A stretch of 64,000 bases of DNA. Source: Pomphorhynchus laevis. Taxonomy: Eukaryota > Acanthocephala > Palaeacanthocephala > Echinorhynchida > Pomphorhynchidae. The position numbers and the translations under genes are program-made. The notes beneath the pieces were generated by a model, which made no database searches, had not been told where the DNA came from, and worked only from the letters and a program-made list of their open reading frames with translations. The stretch lies in the NCBI GenBank assembly GCA_012934845.2, contig WNNJ02001721.1, positions 1 to 64,000 on the forward strand, in the 5' to 3' direction. This document shows positions 33,301 to 48,300 of this stretch, piece after piece (position 1 is the stretch's first letter; every line of letters starts with the position of its first letter).

Positions 33301-36300
33301 AGTTCGAGCTATTTTGCGTTGCAAATGAGATGCGAATTCGTTGGAAGAGATAGAGATAGACGTGACGGATTTGTTTCTACCCAAAAGGTTATTAATGGAT
33401 TTCCACGCGTATTGATGATTGTCACGCAAAGATGTTTTGCTTTGCCAGTATGAGGAGCATTTTGAGTTCAAAAAATATCGGTATTTGCGTCGAAATTCGA
33501 GGTATTCTGAGTAAGATGAGTTTAATAGCTCGGTGATATTACGACGACGGAATCTTGAGTGCATTCGGTGAAGGTGTCGTAAGGAGCGCTTGGCTCTTCG
33601 GCAATCGCTATCGAACCAGGGCGCTCCTGACTGACGGCGAGGCGTACATTGTTTGAACGGCAAAATCATATCGAGTATGCCAATAAGTTCAGTGCTGTAC
33701 ATGTTGGTTAAGTCGTCAAGTGAAGTGTTAGTAAAGGCGGCAAAAATTAGGAGTGGGGACGAGAGAAGGTTTATACGCAAGTTATTTAGATCAAGTTGTT
33801 TCCATGGACGATATATATGGGGATGAGTAAGATGTGGAGGATCATTGGTTTTAATGTTAATGGTGAGAAGGTAATGGTCGGATAGGCCCACATCTTTCAC
33901 AGAAACGGTGCTGCAAGTAGACGATGAACGAACAAAGATGCAATCAATAATGCCACCTTGGATATGAGTGGATTTAGTAGGGATATATCTGAAGCCAAAT
34001 CTGATAATGTCTCGAGTAGGTGTGACGAGTGAGCGCATAATGGTCTGTCAAGTCGAATGTTGAGGTCACCAAGAATAATGACGGGAGATGATGTAATGCT
34101 TAGGTTAGAGAGCATATCAAAGAGTTCGTCAAAGAATGTAAGACATGGCGCAGATGAGCCTGGTCGATAGATAAGGGCGAAACAAATTCGTCTACTGAAG
34201 TGTATAGCGTTAAAGCACATCAGCTCGTATGACGTAGGGGCAACTGGAAAGTTTAGAACATGTAACGATATAGCGGACAAAGAAAAGGAAAGTAGACCAC
34301 CATGGTTAATTCTTCCTGGATCACCATGCCGAGCACGTTCAGCAACGTTTAGGTTAAGCGATACGAATCTTCGAATGGATATGTCGTTTGTGGAATGCCA
34401 AGATTCGGTTAGGCAGAGAAGTGAAAGTGAGTTATTTTGGAAGACTTCGAGAGCAAGTTCAAGTTTGTGGAGTAAGGAACGAATGTTGATGAGACCGATG
34501 TTAAGTGAGTAATTAGAAGGAGAATTTAGGGAGGATGATTTGGAGTTAAATGGCGCGAAACAACCCAAGGAAGAGGAGGGAGAATCAGACAATTTTCGCC
34601 TCGTTGTTGTTTGCGATTTATCATGATGTCATATGAGGGTGGTGATATATTTGGTTGAATTTCGGCGGAGATTAAATGATTTTTTTGCAAACGAATAACT
34701 TGGTTATTGCGAATTATAAATTTATGCGAAGGATCCGCCAAACGTTTTTCGTGTAATTGTTTCCTGAGTAATTTTAGTGCTTTCACCTCAGGTGGTGAGA
34801 GATCCGGGCTTACATAAGCGTTGTGAAATCGAGTCGATTCTCTCAGTTTGTAGGCATTATTCAGAATTGACGTGGTGGTTGCTTTATCAGATGTAACAAG
34901 TATCTACGGAGGAATATCTTGACGTTTTGCAGGGAGTCGGCGTAAATACAAACGACATGTGGATGCACAAGACACGTTCAACGATGCGATAAGATCAGAT
35001 ACTAAAGCAAGATCGTCTGATGAATTAGGTAGTCCACGTATTATTACGTTTGACAATCACCGTTGTTGCCTATCATATGCTTGAATTATTGTTAGGGGAG
35101 ATGTTGATTGACCATCGAATTGAGATGTTGCGAGTACTGAGCGAGTCACTTCTTTGCGGATAATAGATGCGAAAGTTTGACGAGGTATTGAGAACTCTGG
35201 ATTAGAAGTTGGCACGGAAGGCGAAGAAGTGAGATTGAGAGATTCTATTCTTGTTTGTAGATCATTAATAGAGAAAATTGGCGCTCGCTAACGACTGTTT
35301 TAAGTCGGATAATAACTTAGTGGAACATAACCCACACAGAAAATCTCGTGTGAAAAATTCCCTGGAAACTTGGCATGGCACTTTTACGGAAGAATATTTC
35401 GGACAATCCAACGCGGTACACTTTAAATCTAGTGAAACAAACTCCCCTTGTGTGATAATAGGTGACAAGGATGGTAATACACAGTTTGGAATCTGTATAG
35501 CGCTAGCAGCAAGAGAAGGATTGAATTGCAACACAGAATCTCCAAGACGAGTTGTTGAGATGTCGTTGTAGAGTAATGTGGAATTTTCACTATTTAGAGG
35601 TAGATGACTTTCTACAGATCGTGATCGGTTTATTTCTTTAGAATTACCGTTCTCACAGTTTTGAGCATAACAGTCTACGCAAGTACGACCAGCTTTAGCA
35701 CAGATGCAACTTCGACATATTGAGTTTTTACTGTTACAGGAACAGCAACGTGAAGAAGTAGACATTACTCGGTTGGATGTTCTTGAAATAGTTTTGCTTG
35801 CATTCGTTTGCTCCATCTGTCGCGGTTCAGTATGCAATTCTTTGTATGTTATTGATTGTATTCACTTTAGATTTCAAACTTTGTAAGGTGAATAATAATT
35901 GTATGTTTAAGCTGTAAATATATTTTGAAGTCAGGGTGATATAATACCTTGATGTTATAATTAATACCCTGATAGTCATTAATACTCTGATAGTAAGGTT
36001 TTTTCCTACTGGAAATGATGACTCCGAAATTCCTAATCTGCTCCTCGAACTGGTTCTCAATGTAGATAAAATTTGCAAAGCCACATTTCGTCGTCTTGTT
36101 TCAAAATATGAAAATTATCCTTCCTGTGTACTCATCACACTTACTTCATTATTATTAGTTCAAAAACTAATCAAAGCGGCACACAACATAAGATAAAATG
36201 TCACTCGACAGTCGTTTATGTAAATTCCGACCTTTCTAAAGACGAGCGAGAAAGATAATTTAAACTTCGCCAACTCCGCCGAACTACCCAGGCAAACGAC

Positions 36301-39300
36301 CCGTCGAAATCAAACGTTATCAGACATGGACGCGTCGTACCTCTCCCTGTTGCCGCAGAAATGGCATCAACAATTTGACTACCAATAATCTCCGCGGTGT
36401 CTTCATTTTCTATCACAAACTTAGGAGATGAACATTACATCTTATCTTCCACTACATGTTCTTCTAATTCGAAATTGACAAATTATATTTATAGCATCGA
36501 TACAGCCATTGTGACTTGTGATCAACCTCCTTCCGTATTAAATTCTACTCTAAAAATTCTTAACTACAATGCAGAAAGTATCAAATATTTGCTCTCCATA
36601 GGTTTCGTTGTATACATTTCCTCATTTCACGTAATTATTCTAACAGAAACGTTATCCTGCGACCCTTGTATCATATCAGGATTTCATTGTCCTGCAACTC
36701 TCTTTGGAAGGGGACGGCTGCGAGAAGGCTTGTTGGTTGGTTTAAATTGTGAATTTTCTACATGGAGTTCAGCAAAAGGTAGCTGTTCGATAGCTGTTGA
36801 AACACCCATATGCACATTCGTAGGCTGCTATTTTGCTCCATTGTCATCAACTACCGAAATAATTGACGAACTCTCTACATTATTTGCACAAATTAGTTTT
36901 GATCGCCTAGTTATAATTGCAGGTGATTTGAACAACCATTACACTAATCCTCAAAGTACTACACTAAGACTTATATCCAGCTTCCTCTATAATCTTGGAT
37001 TAACCCTTCAATCGTCTTCGTCAGATGCAACTTACTATAGTTATAACGGATCCAGCATCATCGACCTTGTATTTGCATCAACTACCGCACAAGTGACTTT
37101 GGATGTAGAAAGTTCGTGGTCGTTTATTCGAAAACATAAGTCAGTAATTGCCAAAATTGTCATATCACCTCGAGTTCCAATCTCAAAATATGAGATTTTA
37201 GATAATCTCATATCTAAATCTAGATATCCCAAAATTCAGTCAGCGCATCGACATCACTAAACTGAATACATTTCGAGTTGACATTGCGAAACGATTACTG
37301 GACATTAATGACCTATTGGATAGCTACGTAACCATTTGCAATATATTAGCTAGGGCTTGTACGACCAGCTTCAACGTGAGAAATAAGCAATCTTGAGCCA
37401 TACGGCATCCGCACATTGTTCATTTGCGATCAATTTCAAGACAACTATATTCCTACGCAAAACATGATCCCACTGCACGTCAACTATACATAAGTTGGAA
37501 ACGAGTTTTTTGTGGTCTAATTAAACAGATAAATCTACAGGAGAAAAAGCTAGTTGAGATGATCGAACTAAAAACACTGAAACGTTTCCATGGAAATTGA
37601 ACTCGTCTCGGAATGAGTCAGTGATTTCCATCATTTCAATTAATGTGTGGGAGTCTCACTTTGAATTATTATACGATTCGTCGACTGTTTCGAATTAAAC
37701 ATATCGTTGTGATAATCCAAACCTTTTTTTGCATAAAGTCCCTCAATATGTCCTTTCCGCCACACGAGCGAACGTGTTAAACCAAACATTTACCACCACG
37801 GAGCTTGAAAGCTGTCCGCATAATATAAATAACCATAAGGCTACTATGTAGCCTTATGGTTACATAATATAAATAACCATCAAACAAATCAAGGATACAT
37901 TTGAAATGTTAGGTCAGTATTGGACTGAAGTTTTTAACAAGATATTATTCGGATGCGATTTCCCTTAGTCTTGGAAGCAATCAATCATTAAGTTACTTTA
38001 TAAAAACGCGTATGATTCATCCGATCCAAACGCCTACCGTGGTATCGCTATCCTCAATCATGCTTATAAATTCTTTGCATCCACGATAACACGCCGCCTT
38101 TACATCTATTCCGACAACCTACAACCACCAGAACAACATGGATTTCGTCGTGGCCGTTCTACATTGTCGGCCTTATCTGAAGCTCGTGAAATTTTTTTGC
38201 CATGATTTCAATCCATCGCTGCCCTTACGCCGTATTCGTCGATTTCACCAAAGCCTTTGACAACGTCAATCGCCATTTGCTTCTAGAAAAAAACTCAAAG
38301 TTCTGTACAACATATCTGGAATATTTCTCGACACAATACGGATGCTTCTGTCACCTAATGAAATACGCATATTCGACAGCATATCTATATCTGCACCCAT
38401 TATTAATATAAAGGAGTATTACAAGGCGACCCACTTAGTCCTCTCCTCTTCTCACTTTTTATCGGAGATCTTCCTTCATTTTAAAAAAGACGTCCACCAA
38501 ATCCAAAACACTTCTTTTTGCCGATGATCTACTGATAATTGCCGAATCCACTGAAACTTTACAAACCCTACTTGACCAACTTTCATGTGTACTGTTTGCA
38601 AAACGACCTCACTAAAAAAAATTTAATAATTTTTCATAATTTTTTTAGTTAACACACTAAAAACCCAAGCCATAAAATTTCGTCGTGGTGGTCGGCTAGC
38701 CCGAACTGACAAGTTATCATTAAACAATCAGCCCATAGAATTCGTCAATTTGTATAAATATCTTGGTGTTCATCTAACATCTACTTGGTCATTTCGCTTG
38801 CACCTAGACCAAACAGCTTGTAAGATCCTTTTATCCACTTTCGCTTATAAAAAACTTCCTAGTTTATCCTTGCAATGTGCAGATCATTTCTTTAAAGTGA
38901 TGCTAGAACCAATGATCACTTATTCGTTTCCCGTCATCTGGTCCGACTTTTCGATTCACAATTTCAGACAACTCGACTCCTGTAAATGGCGCTTCGTCAA
39001 AAAGGTACTCGGCTTGTCCCCGAAAATTCACTCTACTCCTCTTTCTGTTCTCACGTCAATCCGACCTCTATCAATAGATTATCAACAACGTATATGCTTA
39101 ACAGAATCATTTGCCTTCCAACAACACCTTCAAGAATACATTAAAAAGATCGATGCCGTCGATACCGAAATATCCACAGCAGCTACTCTATTACAACCTC
39201 TTTGGCAACAACCTCAAGCCACTAAAAGACCAATCATCGTTCGCGCCTACCTTCACGGTTATCATGACAAGCTGTGCTCTATTCACATTCCATGTCATGA

Positions 39301-42300
39301 TCGTTCAATATTCTGTAGCTGTAGATGATAACATAATATATCAATATTTAAATAGAGTCGGATGCTATAAAATCGTGTTGAAATCAAAGGAAACGATCCC
39401 ACAAGTATAATCTACCTACCAGTCGTGGCTAATATAACTATTTTGTTTTCAATTCATGTAATTATTATATGTTTTGCTTTCAGCCCCAGGCCGAGAGGCT
39501 GCAGTGGGCATTAATAAATAACTTCTCAGATTAATATTATAATATTATCATAATATTATAAGATAATATCATATTAAAATATCTTATTATGTTATAAGAT
39601 TATAAAAATGTAATATTATCTCGAAATATAATATTATAATTAAAAATATCCTATAAGTTTTTGTTTGTATGATGTGGCAGCCACGAAAGAATCGACAAAA
39701 CGATACCAGGTACCGTTACGTCATTATTTTGACTCAACAGTGCCAGGTACTCCCTACTACTGGATGCAGGGGAGGACCGGCAGACGGCACGAGTATGTTA
39801 AAAGGTACATAGAGCTAGAGATTATCTAGCAAACTAAGTATTAGTTTGCTAGCTCTATGTAATTTAGTAATTTTGCAATTTAGTAATTATCAACTTATTA
39901 TTTTATCCGAATAAACATACGCATGTTTATCATTAATTGAACAAATATTTATTTGTATTAACTTAATGGAGGTTCCCATTGAGTATAATTCATTTATAGC
40001 TTATTGCTATAAATGGATTATAAATCGAAACCGGGTCGTAATTATAACTAATAATTATACCGGGTCCTAATTAATTTTAGATATACCCGTAGAATAACTT
40101 ACTTAGTCCTTTGTTGAGTGGCTTTGGTTCTTCACAAATGCGTCTGTAAATGTATTTAATGATAAATTGACAGAAACTGATAATAACGAATGGTGCCGGA
40201 AGTATAGGTTTCGCTTCGTATCTCATCACATAATGGTAACGTTGAAATTTCCAATATAAAGATGAATTTGAGCTGATTCGTGAAAACGTACTACTGAAAA
40301 TTTAAAAACGTAGAAAATCAAAATAAGTTTTCGAATTAGCGATTGTGATTAAAAATCAATGACAAATTTAAAAATTAATAGACGTAGGCAATAAATCATT
40401 TTGCCTATAAGTTATAGGCAAAATGTAAACTGCCACATTTTTTAAAAGCTTTTAAAAATGTGGTAGTTTATTGAAAGTAAAATTGAAATAAGAGAAAACT
40501 TAAAAAATGCATTGCATATTTATCCGATCTTTATAGTAAATTTAATGAGTGTAATCTGAAATTACAAGGAGATAATTCTAATACAAACAAAATCAATAAT
40601 ATCATATTGGCTTACTAAATTAATATAACAAATAAAAACAAAATCTTGGACACAAAGAAATTATCATTTTCCAAATCTTATAGAAAAAGAAAGGATGAAC
40701 GCTTAATAGTAAACATTTGATAGCACTTAATGAAGATCCATGTTTCTACAATAAGGATCCCTGAGTATAAGTATCGAATATATTTTAAGTATCGAATATG
40801 CAAACATCAGAAAGAAGAATTAATAGATTTAAAAACCATGAAGAATTGATCAACAAATCAAGAAATTTGATTATAACAAAATATTTAATTTTTGAATTTC
40901 CATGATCTTAATTGGTTTAGCGTAGATTTAGTGATTAGCATAAAAATCCCGCTTGTCGATGACTGTTTTGCTTGTTATACGATAAATTATTGACAGTTTT
41001 TTTTTGTTTACTTCGAAGAATTATGCATTTACTAGCGTAATAGATTTAATAGGTCAAATAGATCTGATAGGCTAATAGATTTAATAGGATAACAGTCTAG
41101 TCTAATAGACTAGACTGTTAAGTATTTGAGTGTTAATTATTATATCATAATAATCTGATTTTTTATAATCAGTTTAGAATTTTATTTACTTTAGATCAAA
41201 GGTTTTAATCTGATGAAATTTATAAATGATGCTTTATATCGTTTTCAAATTCCGGCATATTAATAGTAAGCATTCTTTCTTGCTCCACCTATTTTCATAT
41301 GGAAAGTATATTTTTTATATTTACTGGCGAATTTGCATCTGGCTGAATTTATAAAGGAAATCGTCTGAAATGGTTTAACGCAAAGATTTAAGTTATTTAC
41401 TTTTATTAAACGAAACTTAATTAGAAGAAATTTAAAAATAGCCTTTTATATAATATAATAATGATTAACTAAATAATCGGTCGATTAACAATATAATGTA
41501 GTCACGTAGGGGCATGCAGTCACCATATATTTTCCGATATCGATACTCATTGTCACCTTTCTAATTTTTTAATTAAGTTTAATGCAGTTAATGCAGTCAG
41601 CCATTGTCATCACGCCATAAATTAACTAAATAATCGGTCGATCAACAATATAATGTTTAATGTTAAACGATCAAATGTTAAATATACCTTTAAAATATGC
41701 TTTCTTTATAATTAAGAAAGCATATATAATTAAGTCTTTCTTTATTATTGAAAAATAAGACAGTCAATTTTGTATGCTAGTAAAAATAAAAAATAATATG
41801 TAGAGATAAAAAACAAGACCTATCTTTATAATTTGACACATTTCGTAGAATAATAATTTTTTAAACAAAATTTTTAAATAAATTAATATTTTGAATTTTT
41901 GTTCTTAAAGTGGATCCAAAAGAATAATATAAAAATCTTTTCATATAAGATGATTGTCATCATCTTCTAAAATGTTTTTAGAAGAATGTTTTTCTAAAAT
42001 GTTTTACTTTTAGAAAATTAATTGCATAATTTATAATATATATATTATTATAAATAATATTATATAATATTATTATATATATAATATAATATAATATAAC
42101 ATATTATTTTATTTTAATTATATTTATTTATCATTACATTTATAATTACACAATAATTATGTTTAATGCAATGTTTACATTTTAAATTGCGGTTTACTTT
42201 TTTACAATTAAACGTTATTTATCTAATTAAACATCATGCTTATATAATTTATAGTTTATAATTTATAATTTATTTATAATTTATAGCTTATTTTATATAT

Positions 42301-45300
42301 TTGTTGTAAACTTTCCATCTTATACTTCAATATCCCTACATTTTTACATAACCAATTTTTAATTTAATACGCGGATGTTTTATATAAGATCTCTATAATA
42401 TATAAGATCCTTTCTAGACTCGTAAAATTAACAAATTCAAAAGATGTAATTAAAATATGTAATTTAGCATAAATATAATAATCATTACATTATATTACAA
42501 TATATTAGTAAACTTGTGTAAATGCAAACTAAAATTGTAAATGGAAGTTATAAATGTTAATTTCCATTTCAAAATGAGTTTAAAATTGCTTAAGATCAAT
42601 TGAAAATAAATTAAAAACATCATTTCAAATTGAAATTACTTACTTAAGCCGTGCAATCAATATACTTAGTAATAACACATTGCACATAATCATGTATATG
42701 CTCATCGTAAGAGGGGTTATCCAATGACCTTTCTGACAACCAGGGCCATTATCTACGCAGATTGCTATAATAACAAAAATAATATATAAAATTATATAAC
42801 ATGCTCTTACGATCTATGTCCGGAGCGTACACTTCACCGTAAAGCATGTAATACGGTTCCAAGAATATATTCTTTACCAGTGACCATGTAAAATTTTCAT
42901 TCGGGAACTTGATGCTTTGACGGTTAACTCCAAAGGCCATCATAGAGATCAGTAATATTACGACAAACTGTAAAAGATCGATAATCTAAAAGTATAAAAG
43001 CAAATATGAATTTTATCTTGAATTTCGTGAGTAGTTTTGCGGTACTATAGACAAACAAGAATTTAAACTGAGGACGTGCCGCGTAAGCTAAATTAAATAA
43101 AAATTATTTACTACGGGATCGAAATTCTCAATCTAAATTTTTAGCATCCTTTGCTACTAAATCAAATTGTAATTACATCCCGTTATCGACTTTGCGCACG
43201 ACAATTTTTAATCTGATTTTATATTTCACCGCAGGACATAAGCCGTATTATTCGATTTCATCAAAGTCTTTGATAACGCCAACAGCAATTTGCTTCTCCA
43301 TAAACTCAAAGTCGACTGTAACATATCAAGAACATTCGAGACATTGTTCATCGGTTATGTTACCCAATGAAATACGCATATTCAATAACGTATATATCCG
43401 CATCCATCACTTTACATATAATTGTATTGTAAGGCGACTTGTAATATAACTTTTTTGATTGTTTATCAGACACCTGCTCTCGTTTTTAAGACATCTACTA
43501 AATCTAAAATCCTTTATTCACCGATGACTCCGAATCCAATACAATTTTACAGACCCAACTTGAACAATTTCATGTATACTATTTCCAAAACGACCTTACT
43601 GTCAACAGACTAATAACCAAAGCCATAAAATTTTATCGTGATGGTTGTCTCGCATAAAGTGACATTTCGTTTGCAACTCGAACCAAAAGCTTATAAGATT
43701 GCTTCATGGACCTTCGTATATAGACAACTGCCTAGGTTATCCTTAGTCATTGACTAACATTTTTTTAAAATAATGCTATAACCAATGATCACTTACGCTT
43801 TGTCAGACTTTTTGATCTACAATTTCAAACCACTCGAGTCATGTAAATGGCGCTTTGTCAACAAAGGTACTAGGTTTGTTACAAAATATCCACTCGACGC
43901 CAATTTCAGCGCTAATGGCAATTCAACCTATCTCTACAATATAGACTACAAACGACGCAATTGCTTATCGGAATTATCGGCTTTTTAGTGACACTAGCTG
44001 CAAATATTTGATAGCAATTTCACGCAACCAAAATACCTATTATCGTTCGCACCTACTTTCCGCATCCCTACCATTAACATTCATTAAGTCGTTGTCGCAT
44101 ATTTGCCATCTCCAATATCACTTTTATCGCATTCGCCTAATTCTTTCATTAATAAAATAGAATTCTTTAGTTAATAAAATATAATTCATTTTTTCGCAAA
44201 ATAGATAGTCAAACTGCATATTTTATCATGCCTCAGCAACATTTACTGCGTTCCAATGCTAGCAAATATTCCTGCATAAATATCACTAAACAAAATCGTC
44301 ATTAATGTTACAGATACGGATCTAAGCACACCTGCAAGTGATTGTTAATATTTGAACTATTTTATTTTTAATTCATTTTCATGTATATATTGAAACTTAT
44401 GCTTTCAATTCATATTTTTAACTCATTTACTGCAAAATTTTCTTTTCGCACCAAACTGGGAGGCTGTAGTGAGCAGCCTTTCGGTTTTATTGAATAAAAC
44501 ACTCCTTTCTTAATATGAAACTGCTCAGTTTAAAATTATTATAATAATCTTAGTTTTACTTTATAATCCCACTGCCGCTACGAGCAGTTAATTAATTATT
44601 ATTAATTTAAGAATATTTACTTATTTAATTCAATTTGGTAAATTATATTAAGATGAAATTTAATTTTTGCAACGTTATAGTTAGAAAGTTTTTGAAAAAC
44701 CTTGCTAGTCGGCAAAACGGAAAGTTAGAACTTACGGTCCGCGTGGCAATGTGAATGACTGGTCCAATGTGCTTTTCTACAATAAGAAACGAAAACATTC
44801 TCAGATACCAGTAGATGATGTTAGTGCAGTATATAACGCGTGCAGTTGAGATATTTCCTTGACATCGTAAAAGAAAGGCACAGAAGAACATTAGAATAGC
44901 GACCGTCTCAAATGTTGTAGAAAAATCAAAAAACGAATTCAGTCGACGACCATGTTGTCGTATTGGAAATGTCATGAACTAATTAAAAACAAAAAATCGT
45001 AGATTTATCATAAATGTAAATGTCAAAAAATTTTCAAAAGATTATTTAAATTTATTTTTGTAATTAAAGCTGTCATCAAAGAAAGTATTCTATAGAGTCT
45101 TATAAAAACAGCAAATATCAAATTATCGTTGACTTCATTATTAACAACGTTGGCTTCATTATTAACAACGCTGATTTCATTACAACAACGTGGACTTCAT
45201 TATTAACAACGTCAACTTCACTATTAACAACGTCAACTTCATTATTAACAACGTTGGCTTCATTATTAACAACGTTGGTTTCGTTATTAAATACGTTGGC

Positions 45301-48300
45301 TTCATTATTAACAACATTGGCTTCGTTATTAACAACGTTGGCTTCATTATTAAAACTGTCTCCTCATTGTTAATACTCGTATCCTCATTCCCTAAGCCAA
45401 CTTTTAATATCCGCGTCTAATTGTCTTTGTGATCTACCAGAACATCTAATTTCTTTGCGCATGTCCCTCAATCCTACCAAATCTAATGTATTATGGATTT
45501 TACCCTCCACTGTTTCTGTTTTTCTTCCTTCTCTGTGTCTTCAGACCACAATTCTTCAGGCTGTAGATAAACTAGTATTTCTAGGTATTCACTTCGACAA
45601 TAACCTGCATCTCGATACCTTCATTCGTGATAAAACTAGGTCTTCAAATATTCTACTCCGTGATATTCGTCTCGTCGGAAATTCTCTAGATTTTAGTTCA
45701 TGTAAATCTCTTATCTCCTCCCTTCTTTACCCACGTATTGATTACTGTATTAGTCTTTTCGTCTTCTCTTCAAAGTCATCCCTTAAATCTATTCAGCGAC
45801 TCATTAACAGTGGTGTGCGCATGCTTTTTCGACTTTGTAAATTCGATCATATATCTTCCTACTTATCAAAACTTGGATGGCTAAGTATTGAACATCGCGG
45901 TCGTTTTCGTCTGCTTTGTCTAACTTATCGCCTTCATTGTAATTCTCATTCTTATCTCTATCTCCCAACTCTAAGTGAATCTCGCTATCTTTCTACTCAC
46001 CTACGTTCTTGTGTTTCTCTTCTGCTACACGTACCTTTTCACTCAACCAACTTCGGCCGTGGATCCCTACATATCGCTGCTCCTCCCCTTTGGAATTCCC
46101 TACCTGATCATCTACGATCTTAATCCTCACTCCAATTTTTCAAAAAGCAACTAACCTCGATGCTACTAAACGATTAACTTTTTTAATCTGTTTGCTTTGT
46201 GGGTTTATAAGCACACAGTCTGTCTGCATTTGCCACATTAAAAAACTTTCCTTTAACAATGTGGGCTTCATTATTAACAGTGTATGCTTCATTATTAACA
46301 ACGTTGGCTTCGTTAACAACATTGGCTTCATTATTAACAACATTGGCTTCATTATTAACAACATTGGCTTCATTATTAAGAGCGCGGACTTCATTATTAA
46401 CAAGGTAGACTTCATTATTAACAATGTGAACTTTATTATTAACAATGTTGGCTTAGCTATTAGCAACGCGGACTTCATTATTAACAACATAGACTTCATT
46501 ATTAACAATGTGGGTTTCTCTATTAACAATGTAGGCTTCATTATTAACAACGTGGGATTTAATACACACGTTAAAAAATTATAAACGATAAAATAAAATT
46601 GTCTGATTTAAGATTAATTTAAAAATTGATCATACAGAGTTTTCTAATTTTTTATATTAAATCACTACTCGTATAATAAAGTAATAATGTTTACATAATC
46701 ATTTTGAAGTCCATTGAAGAAGATAAGCCGCTATTGTTTCAATAGGTCTTTTAGGTCGTGTTTTGTCTACAAAGATCAATGCTTGGCAAAGCGGTTTAGC
46801 GATCTTACAGAAAAAATACGATGAGAATTTAGTATAGCAGTGACATTGTGTCAATTGGCAATTGGAACTGTCCTCCTGTCCCATTGTTTTTAAAAAAATA
46901 CAATGTTATATTTTCTAGAGTTTATACTTTACACCCGGATGTCAATTTCAAACAATCAAAACCCCATCAAACAATGTAATCAGTTTTAGCGCCAAACGTT
47001 TAAATTCAATCATTCAGTGTTAATGGAAAATGAATTTATAAGTTTCCTATTCTTTAGGTATGTAAAAAATTATATGCAGAAATTTATAGTTGAATGAAGA
47101 TACAGAAAGGTAGAAATATTTCTTATACGCCTTAATGCCAATCTTTTTCATAGTAATCTCGAGACAAGAAGCTTAAGAAACCTTGGTATTTGCACTGGGG
47201 AACGTCTTCTAGAAAATGAGACTAATCCTAAAATTGTCCGGGTGCACCACAGGCGCACCTGAGCTTTCTCACCTAATGATGCTGGACCCGTTTCAGGGCC
47301 CACCTAGCTCTCTTTATTACATTTTTGAATTTAATGAAATCTGAACCGGCCGACCATTTAATCGTAATGGTACATCCAGGTATTTTACTCGATGTGACGG
47401 AGGTTGATTGTTCAATATGGAAGAGAGAGCTGAGATCGCTAGTTTCTTTTATTTTTTCTTAGTCGCAAAGGCATCATTAAATACAACCACCTGCTATTTA
47501 GAAGAGTTGAGAATAAGATTGAACGTGGTTAACTGGGCATTTAAAAAAAGCGGCTGATGTTCGAGACTATATCAATGCACCTGCGTCCAGAGAACAGGGA
47601 TGTGATATCATTAGCGTATACCACTAGATGTTGATCAAGCTTAAATGTCTTGAAGAGTACAATAAAAGCAGCAAGATATAAGATAGGAGAAAGTAGTGGG
47701 ACCTTGATACACACCTGTAATATGGTGGAACTGGTGAGCATCAGAGTCATCTTCATAAAAGAGCCGTTCGGTGTACAGCAGTATCTCCACCCTATTGACA
47801 ATTCTCAAGACAACCCGATGGACCTAAGAGAAGAGATAATAAATGAAATTGAGATGCGGTCAAATGCTGTAGAAAAGTCAAGAAAAACAGCTACAGCAAG
47901 CTGATCACTGTTATCCTGAAAAACCGATGCACATAACCTATTGCTGAATAGACCGAAAACCTTTGACAAACCCAGGGAAACCTGGTGGGATTAAATTCCG
48001 CATACTTGTATGGTCGCTAATACTACGCGCAAGCGCTTTTTCGTAGATAGAGATGAGTTAGTTTTGTATGGAGATAGGGCGCAGATCTTTGAAACAGGAG
48101 ACCACCTTTTTTGCATAAAAATATTCTCCGGCTAATGTTGTTGCCGACATCATAGGAGGGGGAGGCTAATATCAGCGTAATGGCGACTATTATTCTCTGA
48201 CTGCTTGTCAAAAGCTGACAGATCCGAGTGGAGAGTGGCGCATGGGGCCTGGAGATGCCTGGAAATGGGCCCAGACATTCCGGATATCGGTAACTGATAA

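Larger units (their letters stand above)
31525..35900 (-). mobile_element. CR1-like LINE, nearly full length
   Basis: ORF1 and ORF2 both recognisable. The element ends at about 31530 in a (TTCTA)n tail following a short 3' UTR, as in CR1-type elements. It lies antisense to LINE family 2, with the two 5' ends abutting near 35.9 kb, inside the 9.55-kb TRPM intron. The related fragments at 75-1400 and 45.4-46.25 kb are a different CR1-like subfamily (different 3' end). Confidence 0.88.
35930..39525 (+). mobile_element. LINE family 2, near full length, decayed
   Basis: The order is ORF1 C-terminus (about 35.99-36.34 kb: VYVNSDLSKDER and VIRHGRVV), endonuclease ORF 36397-37260 and RT at about 37.97-39.33 kb. 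The 3' UTR has AGGCCGAGAGGCTGCAGTGG and ends in AATAAATAA at about 39520. Several frameshifts break the RT upstream of 38750. The other copies are at 28.1-29.3 and 43.2-44.5 kb. Confidence 0.85.

Noticed and set aside
45190-46584. Long FIINNVG-type and LLIMKPT-type repeat proteins on both strands
   Set aside because: 21-bp minisatellite whose period is a multiple of three; both strands stay open by repetition.
46699-46884. Helicase-C-like or extra TRPM exon
   Set aside because: TRPM exons 6 and 7 already join in phase with no residues missing, and the helicase resemblance is a single short stretch.
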